DNA of 64,000 nucleotides, taken from contig NZ_CP072876.1 in the NCBI RefSeq assembly GCF_017968845.1, positions 248,001 to 312,000 of the forward strand, in the 5' to 3' direction. A program made the translations under genes and the position numbers. Of this stretch, positions 50,398 through 58,949 are shown in pieces. Every line of letters begins with the position of its first letter. The stretch's first letter is position 1. The DNA is from Microbacterium sp. NIBRBAC000506063. Its GTDB lineage: Bacteria; Actinomycetota; Actinomycetes; Actinomycetales; Microbacteriaceae. Under the pieces are notes generated by a model. That model did no database searches. It saw only the letters and a program-made list of their open reading frames with translations, and was not told the origin of the DNA.

Positions 50398-51261
50398 CTA
50401 GCTTCGGGCCGGGACGAACAGCTCGCCGTCGAAGCCCGGCGCCCATTCGACGGTGCCGGCGGTCGTCATCCGTGCCCACTGCACGCCCCAGGCGGCGGCC
50501 AGCTCCGGGCCCCCGTCGAAGAAGAGCGCCGTCGCAACGGCGTCCGCCCGCATCGCCGAGGGCGCGATCGCCCAGGTCGCCGCGATCGCGCGGACCGGGA
50601 GGCCGGTGCGCGCGTCGAGCACGTGATGGAGGCCGTCGCCCCAGGCACGGCGGTTCGTCGCCGAGGCGCACAGCGCCGCATCCTCGACCTCGATCACGCC
50701 GACCACCCTGCTCGGGTCGTAGGGATGCTCGAGACCGACCCGCACCGGTCCCCCGCGCACCGCCAGGTCGCCGCTCGCGTCGACCACGAGGTCGCCGGGG
50801 ACATCGGCGAGCTCGGCCAGTACGAGATCGACGAGTCGCCCCTTCCCCAGCGCGCCGACGTCGATCGTCGCCGGCCGGACGAGCCCGAGGGTCTGCGCGT
50901 CCCAGCGCAGGACGGAGCGCCAGTCGGCGGGTGCCCGCACCGGGTCGCCCGGATCCAGCGTGAGCGCGGCGTCATAACCGAGCCGTGCCAGGCTCTCCCC
51001 CACGAGCGGATTGACGGCGCCGTCGGTCGCCTCCGACAGCGCCGCGTAGGCGTCGAGCATGTCCGCGGCATCCGATGGTGCGGGGACCGTCCCGCCGGCA
51101 CGGGCGAGACGGGCGACGAGAGAGTCGTCGCGGAATCGCGACCACTGCGAGTCGAAGGCCTCGATACGCACGGAGACCGCATCACGGGTCTCGGGCGACA
51201 GGGGCTCTGCGGTCTCGATCTCCCAGTGCGTGCCGATCGCCTCGAACCGCCAGTCGGGCAT
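50398..51261 (-). CDS. apbE: FAD:protein FMN transferase (ApbE)
   Basis: 287 residues, intact. ApbE attaches FMN from FAD covalently to a Thr or Ser of target proteins outside the cytosolic membrane. Conserved: TIDVGALGKGRLVDLVLAEL near residue 132, VVDASGDLAVRGGPVRVGLEHP near 160, ALCASATNRRAWGDGLHHVLD near 195 (His of the HxxD motif) and SAMRADAVATALFFDGG near 230 (metal Asp). No signal peptide is visible, unlike many ApbE lipoproteins, so it may act inside or be anchored by a partner. Two bases separate it from the FMN-binding lipoprotein gene, whose product is its probable substrate. Confidence 0.93.
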   Translation of the reverse strand: MPDWRFEAIGTHWEIETAEPLSPETRDAVSVRIEAFDSQWSRFRDDSLVARLARAGGTVPAPSDAADMLDAYAALSEATDGAVNPLVGESLARLGYDAALTLDPGDPVRAPADWRSVLRWDAQTLGLVRPATIDVGALGKGRLVDLVLAELADVPGDLVVDASGDLAVRGGPVRVGLEHPYDPSRVVGVIEVEDAALCASATNRRAWGDGLHHVLDARTGLPVRAIAATWAIAPSAMRADAVATALFFDGGPELAAAWGVQWARMTTAGTVEWAPGFDGELFVPARS

Positions 51262-51263
51262 GT

Positions 51264-51670
51264 CTACCCGGCGGCCTGCTCTTTGATCGCGGCGAGCGCC
51301 TGGGTGAATCCGCCGCTCGTGAGCGAAGAGCCGGCGACGCGTCGCACCGAGACCTCATCGATCGGCTTGCCGACGACCTCCTCCGCGATCCCGCCGATGA
51401 ACGCCCCTGGAACTGACGGCTCTCGGCCGCCTGCGGATCGCCCACGATCTCGACGTCGGCGATCACGCCGTCGTCGAGGGTGACGGTGACCGAGATCTGC
51501 TCGAGGGTCTCGGGCGTCTGGTAGCTGCCCTCCGCCGTATAGGTGCCATCGGCGTAGTCGCGGGGCTCCTGCGGCTCGGCCTCGGCGGCGCCGGAGCACC
51601 CGGCCAGCACGGCCATGCCTGCGATGCCGACGAGTGCGGCGCCGGAGCGGACGGGGGTGTTCAGTGTCAT
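51264..51670 (-). CDS. FMN-binding domain lipoprotein, one frameshift
   Basis: 135 residues after restoring a G near 51409. Signal peptide with lipobox AVLAGC (Cys near residue 25), an acidic linker, then an FMN_bind (RnfG/NqrC C-terminal-like) domain: DGTYTAEGSYQTPETLEQISVTV ... VAGSSLTSGGFTQALAAI. The SSLTSGG stretch corresponds to the S/D-G-A-T flavinylation motif, so the Thr is the expected FMN attachment site. First gene of the flavin cluster; ApbE and the fused membrane reductase follow on the same strand. Confidence 0.88.
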
Positions 51671-51777
51671 CTGTGTGCTCCCTCTCGGACGGATGCCCTG
51701 GATCTCAGCGTAGGGGTGCGGCTTGTGACTGGACTGTGTCTTCGCGATGAGCTCCTGCGCGGTGGGCCTGGGCAGGG

Positions 51778-52263
51778 TCACGGGGCTGGCGGTTCCGCCT
51801 CCGCCTCGAAGGGCAGCGTACCGTCGCCCGGCAGGGGCAGGACGCCGTCGAAGGGCGTGAGCGTGTGCCAGACGCCGTCCTCGGGCCCATGGAGGAACAC
51901 GATCACCTCGCCCTCGACGTCGAGCGGATCGCCGTCCGGGTAGACCGATCCGCCCGTGCAGGTCATCGGCGTCGACGCCACCCGGATCGTGCCGGCATCC
52001 GGAATCTCGCCCTTGAGAACCTCGCCGACGGCGACCTCGTGCACCGTCGCGGCGACGCCGAACATCTCCACCGTCGTACCGGTGGCGGCGGGTTCCCCGA
52101 TGACCACGGCCGTGGCCTCATCGAAGGCCGCCTGCGGCGGATCGAAGGAGACCCACGTGACGCACATCTCCGAGCGCACGCCCGGGAACCCCGCGCAGGA
52201 GCACAGCGCCCCCGTGGCCACGACCAGCATCGCGATTCCGAGTGCGCCTCTCGCCCTCGTCAT
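51778..52263 (-). CDS. Hypothetical lipoprotein
   Basis: 161 residues with a lipoprotein signal (ARGALGIAMLVVATGALCSC, Cys near residue 23) and a short beta-rich domain (ATAVVIGEPAATGTTVEMFG, VEGEVIVFLHGPEDGVWHTL). The extra Cys pair (near residues 33 and 118) could form a disulfide. The layout resembles small extracytoplasmic proteins with an OB- or NTR-like fold, but I do not recognise the family. Stands between prs and the flavin cluster, same strand, 107 bases before the lipoprotein start. Confidence 0.7.
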   Translation of the reverse strand: MTRARGALGIAMLVVATGALCSCAGFPGVRSEMCVTWVSFDPPQAAFDEATAVVIGEPAATGTTVEMFGVAATVHEVAVGEVLKGEIPDAGTIRVASTPMTCTGGSVYPDGDPLDVEGEVIVFLHGPEDGVWHTLTPFDGVLPLPGDGTLPFEAEAEPPAP

Positions 52264-52289
52264 GATCTCGGGCCCGGCGGGCGAAGCGC

Positions 52290-53324
52290 CTAGGCGTCGC
52301 CGCCGAACATGCTCGTGACCGAGCCGTCCTCGAAGACCTCGTGAATCGCACGGGCCAGCAGCGGCGCGATCGGCAGGATCGTCAGGCCCGGGAAGCGGCG
52401 CGACTCGGAGAGCGGGATCGTGTCTGTCACGACGACCTCGTCGATCGCGGAGTCCTGCAGACGCTCGGATGCCGGATCGCTGAAGATCGGATGGGTCGCG
52501 GCGACGATCACCTTGCGGGCGCCGTTGGCCTTGAGCGCCTGGGCGGCCTTCACGATCGTTCCGCCCGTATCGATCATGTCGTCGACGAGGAGGCAGGTGC
52601 GGCCGTCGACGGTGCCCACAATCTCGTGCACCGTGACCTGGTTGGCCACCTTCGGGTCGCGACGCTTGTGGATGATCGCCAGCGGCGCGCCGAGGCTGTC
52701 GGACCAGGTGTCGGCGACGCGCACCCGACCCATGTCGGGCGAGACCACCGTGAGGGTCTCGCGGTCCTCGGCGGTGAGCGTCTTCTGGAAGTAGTCCAGC
52801 AGCACGGGCTTGGCGAAGAGGTGGTCGACGGGGCCGTCGAAGAAGCCCTGGATCTGCGCGGCGTGCAGGTCGACGCTCATGATGCGGTCGGCGCCGGCGG
52901 TGCGCAGGAGGTCGGCGACCAGGCGGGCGCTGATCGGCTCGCGGCCGCGGCCCTTCTTGTCCTGACGCGAGTAGGGGAAGTAGGGCGCGACGACGGTGAT
53001 CCGCTTGGCGGAGGCGCGCTTGGCCGCGTCGATCATGATGAGCGTCTCCATGAGCCACTCGTTGACCGGCGTGCCGAAGGTCTGCACGAGGAAGAGGTCG
53101 CAGCCGCGGATCGACACCTCGAAGCGGGCATAGATCTCGCCGGAGGCGAAGGTGCGGTGCTCGGTGGGCGCGAGCTCGGTGCCGATCGCCTCGGCGACGG
53201 CGGCTACCAGCTGCGGGTGCGAACGCCCGCCCGCGACGACGAGCCGCTTCTTGGTCTTGGCGACCAGGCCCGGCGCGATGCCGTTGTCCTTGTCGAGCTC
53301 AACGGTCTTCTTCTTGCGAGCCAT
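52290..53324 (-). CDS. prs: Ribose-phosphate diphosphokinase (PRPP synthetase)
   Basis: 344 residues, intact. Makes phosphoribosyl diphosphate from ribose 5-phosphate and ATP for nucleotide, His and Trp synthesis. Signatures: LVVAGGRSHPQLVAAVAEAIGTEL, RITVVAPYFPYSRQDKKGRGREPISARL, the metal site RIMSVDLHAAQIQGFFDGPVDHL and the PRPP loop TCLLVDDMIDTGGTIVKAA. The ATG at 53324 lies inside the last codons of glmU (26-base overlap); the N-terminal MARKKKTVEL tail is typical in this bacterial group. Co-transcribed with glmU, a common pairing. Confidence 0.96.
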   Translation of the reverse strand: MARKKKTVELDKDNGIAPGLVAKTKKRLVVAGGRSHPQLVAAVAEAIGTELAPTEHRTFASGEIYARFEVSIRGCDLFLVQTFGTPVNEWLMETLIMIDAAKRASAKRITVVAPYFPYSRQDKKGRGREPISARLVADLLRTAGADRIMSVDLHAAQIQGFFDGPVDHLFAKPVLLDYFQKTLTAEDRETLTVVSPDMGRVRVADTWSDSLGAPLAIIHKRRDPKVANQVTVHEIVGTVDGRTCLLVDDMIDTGGTIVKAAQALKANGARKVIVAATHPIFSDPASERLQDSAIDEVVVTDTIPLSESRRFPGLTILPIAPLLARAIHEVFEDGSVTSMFGGDA

Positions 53325-54765
53325 CGTCCGCCTTCTCTGCCGCTCGTGCGCGAGCCGCCGCTTCTGCGGCCCCCGTACCTGCCCTGTTGTTCTCGACCCA
53401 GCCCTCGACATTGCGCTGAGGTGCCACCGTCAGAGCAAGTGCGCCGGCAGGGACGTCCTTGCGGACGACCGCTCCCGCCCCGGTCTTGGCTCCGTCACCG
53501 ATTCTAACGGGCGCGACGAAGACGTTGTGCGAGCCGGTGTGCACCTCGTCGCCGATCTCGGTGCGGTGCTTGGCGAGGTCGTCGTAGTTCGCCGTGATCG
53601 CGCCGGCACCGATGTTGACGCGCTCGCCGATCGTCGTGTCGCCGATGTACGACAGGTGCGGGACCTTGCTGCCCGCACCGATCTGCGCGTTCTTCGTCTC
53701 GACGTAGGTGCCGATCTTGCCGTCGTCGGCGAGGACCGTGCCGGCGCGCAGGTAGGCGAAGGGACCGACGGTGGCACGGGCGCCGATCACGGCGAGCGTG
53801 GCATCCGTCCGCCGCACCACGGCGTCCTCGCCGACCTCGCAGTCCACGAGCGAGGTGTCGGGACCGATCGTCGCCCCGGCGGCGACGGTCGTCGCCCTCA
53901 GGATGTGCGTGTTCGGCAGGATCGTGACATCCGGGCTGAGAGTCGCCGTGTCGTCGATCCAGGTCGTCGCGGGATCGACGATCGTGACGCCCTCGCGCTG
54001 CCAGCGGCGCACGATCCGATCGTTGAGCACGCGACCCGCCTCGGCGAGCTGCACCCGGTCGTTGACGCCGAAGGCGGCGGCGGGGTCGGGGGCGAGCTCG
54101 GCGGCGACCCGCTCCTGCGCACGGCGCAGCAGGCCGATGACGTCGGTGAGGTACAGCTCCCCCTGCGCATTGTCCTGCGTCAGCTGCGGCACGACGGCCC
54201 GCAGCGAGGTGGCCCGGAACACGTAGACGCCGGCGTTGATCTCGGAGACGGCGGCCTCGGCATCCGAGGCGTCCTTCTGCTCCACGATGCGCTCGACCGC
54301 GCCCTCGCCGTCGCGGATGACCCGCCCGTAGCCGGTGGGGTCGTCAAGCCGGGCGCTGAGCACCGTGGCGGCGGCGGATGCCGCACGGTGGCCCTCGACG
54401 AGAGCCTGGAGGGTCTCGGCGTCGAGCAGGGGCACGTCGCCGGAGAGGATGAGGACGTCGCCGGAGAAGTCGGCCGGCAGCGCGTCGACGGCGAGCTGGA
54501 CCGCGCGGCCCGTACCGGGGACCTCGTCCTGATCGACGATGATCGCGTCGGGGTACTCCTCCTGCAGGGCCGCCACGACGCGGTCGCGCTCATGGCGGAC
54601 GACGACCTCGATGTGCGCGGCGCCGAGGCGCCGGGCCGTCGCGAGCACGTGGCCCACGAGCGGGCGCCCGCCGATCGGATGCAGCACCTTCGGCAGGCGC
54701 GACTTCATCCGCGTGCCCTGCCCTGCCGCCAGGACGATGATCGCGAGGGGGTTGTTGTCAGTCAC
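53299..54765 (-). CDS. glmU: GlmU: GlcNAc-1-P uridyltransferase / glucosamine-1-P acetyltransferase
   Basis: Bifunctional enzyme making UDP-GlcNAc for peptidoglycan. 488 residues, intact. N-terminal pyrophosphorylase: LAIIVLAAGQGTRMKSRLPKVLH at residue 7, GTGRAVQLA near 80, GYGRVIRD near 140, ending near 230. C-terminal left-handed beta helix: TLSPDVTILPNTHI onwards, catalytic His in LSYIGDTTIGERVNIGAGAITANYD region and HRTEIGDEVHTGSH. An Ala/Glu-rich tail of about 30 residues follows. GTG at 54765 is the only start consistent with the motif; it lies one base after the tRNA-Gln end, so the tRNA's last bases (GGCGGAG) would serve as ribosome site. Confidence 0.95.
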   Translation of the reverse strand: MTDNNPLAIIVLAAGQGTRMKSRLPKVLHPIGGRPLVGHVLATARRLGAAHIEVVVRHERDRVVAALQEEYPDAIIVDQDEVPGTGRAVQLAVDALPADFSGDVLILSGDVPLLDAETLQALVEGHRAASAAATVLSARLDDPTGYGRVIRDGEGAVERIVEQKDASDAEAAVSEINAGVYVFRATSLRAVVPQLTQDNAQGELYLTDVIGLLRRAQERVAAELAPDPAAAFGVNDRVQLAEAGRVLNDRIVRRWQREGVTIVDPATTWIDDTATLSPDVTILPNTHILRATTVAAGATIGPDTSLVDCEVGEDAVVRRTDATLAVIGARATVGPFAYLRAGTVLADDGKIGTYVETKNAQIGAGSKVPHLSYIGDTTIGERVNIGAGAITANYDDLAKHRTEIGDEVHTGSHNVFVAPVRIGDGAKTGAGAVVRKDVPAGALALTVAPQRNVEGWVENNRAGTGAAEAAARARAAEKADDGSQEEDR

Positions 54766-54766
54766 G

Positions 54767-54838
54767 CTCCGCCGCCAGGACTCGAACCTAGACCTCACAG
54801 CTCCAAAGGCTGTCGTGCTGCCATTACACCACGGCGGA
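54767..54838 (-). tRNA. tRNA-Gln (anticodon UUG)
   Basis: 72-base cloverleaf: acceptor TCCGCCG/CGGCGGA with G73, D arm around TGTAATGGCAGCA, anticodon stem ACAGC/GCTGT with loop CTTTGGA (anticodon TTG), variable loop GAGGT, T arm CTAGG-TTCGAGT-CCTGG. CCA is not encoded. Directly followed by the glmU start codon on the same strand. Confidence 0.95.
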
Positions 54839-54891
54839 CCGCAGCATCCGCGAGGATCCTGCCCGTCAAGTCTGCCATGCCCCGCGCCCGA

Positions 54892-56219
54892 TCACGCCTC
54901 CCCCTGCGGACGCCCTCCGTCGCGGGCGAAGCGCGAGGCATGCCCGCTCCAGCCGCTCTCGACGGGAAGCGAACGCAGGCCGCGGTTGGTGACGGAGACC
55001 AGCGCCGCCACGACGCACAGCGCGCCGCAGAAGAGGAGGGTCGGAGTCCGGCCCGCCCACGACAGCCCGAAGCCGGCGACGACCGGCGCCAGGGGCATCG
55101 CGCCCATGGCCAGCACCTGCATCGCGCTGTTCGCGCGCCCGAGCATCTGCGTGGGGACGGCGACCATGAAGTAGCCCAGGAGCGCGGAGTTCAGGGCGGG
55201 CACGAAGAGGACCGCGGCGGCGAGCACGACGAGCATCCCGATGAGCGAGTCCACGAGCGACAGGACGAGGATGCCGGTGGCCGCCGCGCCGAGACCGCCG
55301 ATGATGAGCACGCTCGCGGGACCCGCGGGAGCAGGAGCGGAGCGATGATGGCGCCGACGAGCATCGCGGCACCCGTGACGGCGGAGAACCACCCGATCGT
55401 GACCGGCGCGTGGCCGTCCTGCTGCAGCGCGTAGATCACCGTCGTGATCGCCGCGCTGAAGCCGAGGTTGATGATGGTCGCGGCCCACAGGACGCCCCGC
55501 AGATCGGTCCGCGAGAGCATCCAGGCGAAACCGCTGCGCAGTTGCGGAAGGAGCCTTTCGCGGGGCGTTCCCGCCTCGCCGGCGGGGGCGGATGCGGCGC
55601 GGGACTCCTCTCGCGCGCCGCGCCCGAGCATCCACGCGGTCACCGCGGCGACGGCATGGCAGAGCATCGCGACAAGCCCGATCAGCCATCCGCCGACGCC
55701 GAGGAGAATACCGCCGAGCGGTCCGCCCGCGAGCTGGATGACCGCGCCTCTGCCTTGATTGGCCGCCTGCGCCCGCCCCATGGCGGCGTCAGGCACGATG
55801 CCCTTCACCGCGGTCTCCCCGGCGATGTCGAACAGCCCCTCTCGGGCGTTGAGGAGGACGTTGACCGCGAGCAGCAGGGCGAACGTCCAGGCGCCGGCGG
55901 CGTCGAGGACGGTGAAGGCTCCGGCCAGGACGACGCCGATGAGCGAGCCGATCAGCATGAGGACGACGCGGCGGTGCCGATCGGCGAGCACACCACCGAC
56001 GAGCGTGAGCACGACCCCCACCGCGATCCCGACCGCGGCGATGACCCCGGCCTGGGCGGGATCATCGGTGACCATGAGCGCGATGAGCGGCACCGCGAAG
56101 CTCGTCAGCGCTCCGGCGAGCTCCTTCGCGGTGTCGCTGACGAACCAGGTCTTGTAGCCGGCGACACGCCAGAGGCGCACGGCCGGGGTCTCCGTCGGGG
56201 TGTCGGTCGTGGGTTCCAT
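54892..56219 (-). CDS. MFS transporter (multidrug efflux type), one frameshift
   Basis: About 442 residues and 12 helices. N-terminus AVRLWRVAGYKTWFVSDTAKELAGALTSFAVPLIAL, motif A-like GGVLADRHRRVVLML near residue 85 between helices 2 and 3, and DSLIGMLVVLAAAVLFVPALN in the second half; this layout is like the MFS_3/enterobactin exporter-MefA group. A G is missing near 55332. ATG at 56219. Divergent from an ArsR-type regulator with tandem palindromes between them, so expression is probably repressed and substrate-induced. Substrate unknown. Confidence 0.9.
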
Positions 56220-56246
56220 GTGACGAGCGTAACTGTGCAGCTTTAT

Positions 56247-56268
56247 TTGCGCAACTCTTTTTGCGCAA
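56247..56268. promoter_or_regulatory. Two TTGCGCAA palindromes between MFS and ArsR-like genes
   Basis: TTGCGCAA at 56247-56254 and again at 56261-56268, 14 bases apart, with a third imperfect TGTGCGAG at 56274, in an AT-rich divergent intergenic region. Likely operator of the neighbouring winged-helix regulator, covering both promoters. Confidence 0.65.
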
Positions 56269-56301
56269 ATATATGTGCGAGTTTCGACTATGCTGAGGAG
56301 C

Positions 56302-56928
56302 ATGACGGTCGATCAGGACGCACCCGAGGAGTCGGAGCCGACGCCCCGGATGTCCTCCACCGGGCACGCCGAAGCCGCCACGATGTCGACGGCGATGCTC
56401 AAAGCCATGGCGCATCCGCTTCGCCAGCGCATCCTTCAGCTGCTGCGGCAGCGCCGGCATCTTCGGGCCGCAGACGCCGCTGCCGAGCTGGCCGAACCCG
56501 CGAACAAGGTCAGCTTCCACCTTCGGGTTCTCGCCGACGCGGGCCTCATCGAAGAGGCGCCCGAGAAGGCCCGCGACGGACGCGATCGAGTCTGGAAGGT
56601 ATCGGAGGGCTCGTGGAGCCTGGGCAACGCCGAGCATCCTGTCCCCGACGAGGCGCTGGGCGACGCCGTCATCCAGGCGCTCGTCGCCGAGCACTACGAC
56701 CTGGTGCGCCGCGTCGCCGCATGGGCGCCGGAGTACACGACAGGGCGCGAGACGCACGTGCACGGAACGTTCACGCGCTCGTCCACCCACCTCACCGAAG
56801 CGGAGTTCGTGGAGCTGATGGCGGTGATCCAGAAGGCCATCAGCGATGCCGAAGACGCCCACGACGAGAATGCACCGGGCACCCGCGCCTTCGACATCGA
56901 CATCATCGCCGCCGATGACACGCTCTGA
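56302..56928 (+). CDS. ArsR-like winged-helix transcriptional regulator
   Basis: 208 residues. After a 30-residue acidic leader comes a winged-helix domain (AHPLRQRILQLLRQRRHLRAADAAAEL then NKVSFHLRVLADAGLIEEA, about residues 38-90) and a wing GRDRVWKVSEGSWSLG. The C-terminal half is helical with His-rich ETHVHGTFTRSSTHL near 150 and may bind a ligand. No Cys metal site of classic ArsR sensors. GAGGAG precedes ATG 56302. Divergent partner of the MFS gene. Intact. Confidence 0.88.
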   Translation: MTVDQDAPEESEPTPRMSSTGHAEAATMSTAMLKAMAHPLRQRILQLLRQRRHLRAADAAAELAEPANKVSFHLRVLADAGLIEEAPEKARDGRDRVWKVSEGSWSLGNAEHPVPDEALGDAVIQALVAEHYDLVRRVAAWAPEYTTGRETHVHGTFTRSSTHLTEAEFVELMAVIQKAISDAEDAHDENAPGTRAFDIDIIAADDTL

Positions 56929-57003
56929 ACCCGCCGATCACCACGACTCCGGTCGACGCTCATCGTCGGGTGCCCGAAAAGCCGGACACCGGATAATGGG
57001 ACC

Positions 57004-57496
57004 ATGAGCACGAGCGACGAAGTGGACGGCATCGTCCGCGCGTGGAACGCCCAGCGGCCGGATCTGGACTTCTCCCCCTCGAGGTGCTCTCCCGCGTCAA
57101 CCGCCTCGCCCGCCACCTCGACCGCGCCCGGCGCGACGTGTTCCGGCGCAGCGATCTGGAGACCTGGGAGTGGGACGTGCTCGCCGCCCTCCGCCGTGCC
57201 GGCGATCCCTACCAGCTCTCCCCCAAGCAGCTGCTGCACGAGACCTTCGTCTCCAGCGGCACGATGACCAACCGGATCGACCGTCTCGTCGAGCGCGGCT
57301 TCGTCACGCGCGAGGCCGACCCCGACGACCGCCGCGGAGTGCTGGTCACCCTCACGGAGGACGGTCGGATGCGGACGGATGCCGCCATCACCCGTCTCGT
57401 CGACATCGAGGCGGAGCTGCTGCGCCCCTCCCCCGTGGCGAGCGCGAACGGCTCGCCACCCTCCTGCGCAAGCTCAGCCTCAGCTTCGACGCGTAG
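57004..57496 (+). CDS. MarR family regulator, two frameshifts
   Basis: About 164 residues after restoring C bases near 57081 and 57435. Winged helix with dimerising terminal helices: LEVLSRVNRLARHLDRARRD, LETWEWDVLAALRRAG near residue 58, SSGTMTNRIDRLVERGFVTREADPDDRRGVLVTLTEDG near 92 (recognition helix and wing), and a C-terminal helix ERLATLLRKLSLSFDA. MarR proteins respond to phenolic or oxidative signals; its targets are not evident. Same strand as the ArsR-like gene 75 bases upstream. Confidence 0.9.
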
Positions 57497-57539
57497 AAAG
57501 CTCGATGCGTCGAAGGCTCGATGCCCCGAGGGCGCGCTC

Positions 57540-57600
57540 ATAGGCCCGGTCCCTGAGCCGGTCGAGGGGCCGATCCCTGAGCCGCTCGAAGGGCTCGCTC
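57540..57600. repeat. Two REP-like palindromes of the second family
   Basis: GGTCCCTGAGCCGGTCGAGG near 57548 and GATCCCTGAGCCGCTCGAAG near 57572 are adjacent copies of the sequence found at 8036 and in hisS. The whole gap 57497-57650 is repeat-derived and holds no gene. Confidence 0.6.
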
Positions 57601-57650
57601 GAAACGCGGGCGCTCGTACAGGCAGGTTCGTGCAGTACCGGCACGCTCGC

Positions 57651-58949
57651 TCAGAAGGGCGCCGGCTCGGGACTCGGCGTGAAGACCGGCACCCGGCGTT
57701 CGGGCTCGACGACGTATCTTCGGCCCGCCGGGGAGATCCATTCGATGGCGCCGCCGCTGTCGGGGATCTGCGTGACCCGCCACCCGCCGTGATGCTTCAC
57801 GGTATGATGGCCCGTGCAGAACGGCGCGTGGTTCTCCAGGCTCGTGCACCCGCCGTCGATCCACGCCACATTGTGGTCGATCTCGCAGCGAGAGGCGGGG
57901 ACGCCGCATCCGGGTGCCATGCACCGATCGGAACGCCACTTCACGAGCCTACGCAGCGCCGCCGGCGGCCGATACTGCGTGCGCCCCACGGAGAGGACCA
58001 TGCCGGTCTCGGGGTGGGTGAGAACCCGCATCCACTCACGGGCGCCGCCGCAGAGCTCGCGCGCCTTGTCGATGGGGATCGGTCCGAACCCTTCGACCAT
58101 CGGCGGGTCTCCGGCGGCATCGTCGTCGAGGAGGGAGAGCACCGGGACGGTGACGACGACCGTCGCGCGGATGCCGCGCACCTGCTCGGGGTGCACGGTC
58201 GTGCTGCCGTCGACGAGAAGGTCGCAGGCCACGTCGGCCCGAAGCTGGTCGAGGGTGCGCGTCTCGTCCTCGGCCTCGCCGATGGCACGGGCCATCGCGG
58301 TGACCCGCCCGTGCATCGCGCGCAGCTCGACCTCCGGACCATGGATCTCCAGCGTCGCCATGCCGTCGCGCTGCGGCACGAGATCCACACGGCGCCCTTC
58401 CAGTGCAGCCGCGTGACGCTCGGCCGCACTGTCGGCGCAGGCCGCCTCGATGAGCTTCTTCAGCGCTCGCCGAAAGCTTCCGACGGGGAGATCCTCTGCG
58501 AGATCCACGGCACGACCGACGAGCGGCCTGCGGACCTCTTCCGGTGCCTCGGAGAGCAGTTTCACCATGATCTTGGCGTGCTGCTCGGTGATTCGACCGT
58601 GCGTGAGGGAGATGAGCGCGGCGGGATACTCCTCCACCAGCGTCACGGCGACGTACAGCAGCTCCTCTGCCGCGTACTCGGTGATGCGCAGTGCAGAGGC
58701 GACCTCCAGACGGAGGCTGCGCTCCATCACGTCGCGCGTGGACCTTCCGCCCGGCCCGACATGCGACAGCATCTCGGCGTGCAGCCGCTGGATCGAACGG
58801 AAGCGTTCGGCGGCGAGCATCGCCATCTCATTCGAGAGCAGGACCGCATCGTCGAGCGCTTCGGACAACCCCGGGCCGGCCCACGGGAATGGCGCCGGCA
58901 CACCGGGCAGATCGCCGGCGCGGTGCTCGTCGCGTGGAGTGGAGTACAT
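57651..58949 (-). CDS. DUF222 / HNH endonuclease domain protein (13E12 type)
   Basis: 432 residues, intact. An N-terminal helical DUF222 domain (about 20-330, with ALRITEYAAEELLYVAVTLVEEYPAAL) precedes an HNH nuclease: KWRSDRCMAPGCGVPASRCEIDHNVAWIDGG near residue 345 and NHAPFCTGHHTVKHHGGW, giving the Cys zinc ligands and the catalytic DH. Such genes are multi-copy in actinobacteria (mycobacterial 13E12 repeats) and are thought to be selfish or mobile; activity is unproven. It is flanked by REP-like repeats on one side and a long AT-rich promoter region on the other. Confidence 0.93.
   Translation of the reverse strand: MYSTPRDEHRAGDLPGVPAPFPWAGPGLSEALDDAVLLSNEMAMLAAERFRSIQRLHAEMLSHVGPGGRSTRDVMERSLRLEVASALRITEYAAEELLYVAVTLVEEYPAALISLTHGRITEQHAKIMVKLLSEAPEEVRRPLVGRAVDLAEDLPVGSFRRALKKLIEAACADSAAERHAAALEGRRVDLVPQRDGMATLEIHGPEVELRAMHGRVTAMARAIGEAEDETRTLDQLRADVACDLLVDGSTTVHPEQVRGIRATVVVTVPVLSLLDDDAAGDPPMVEGFGPIPIDKARELCGGAREWMRVLTHPETGMVLSVGRTQYRPPAALRRLVKWRSDRCMAPGCGVPASRCEIDHNVAWIDGGCTSLENHAPFCTGHHTVKHHGGWRVTQIPDSGGAIEWISPAGRRYVVEPERRVPVFTPSPEPAPF

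Noticed and set aside
49423..51483. A 686-codon plus-strand frame across the flavin cluster
   Set aside because: Composition-driven shadow of three real minus-strand genes; it crosses their boundaries without any domain.
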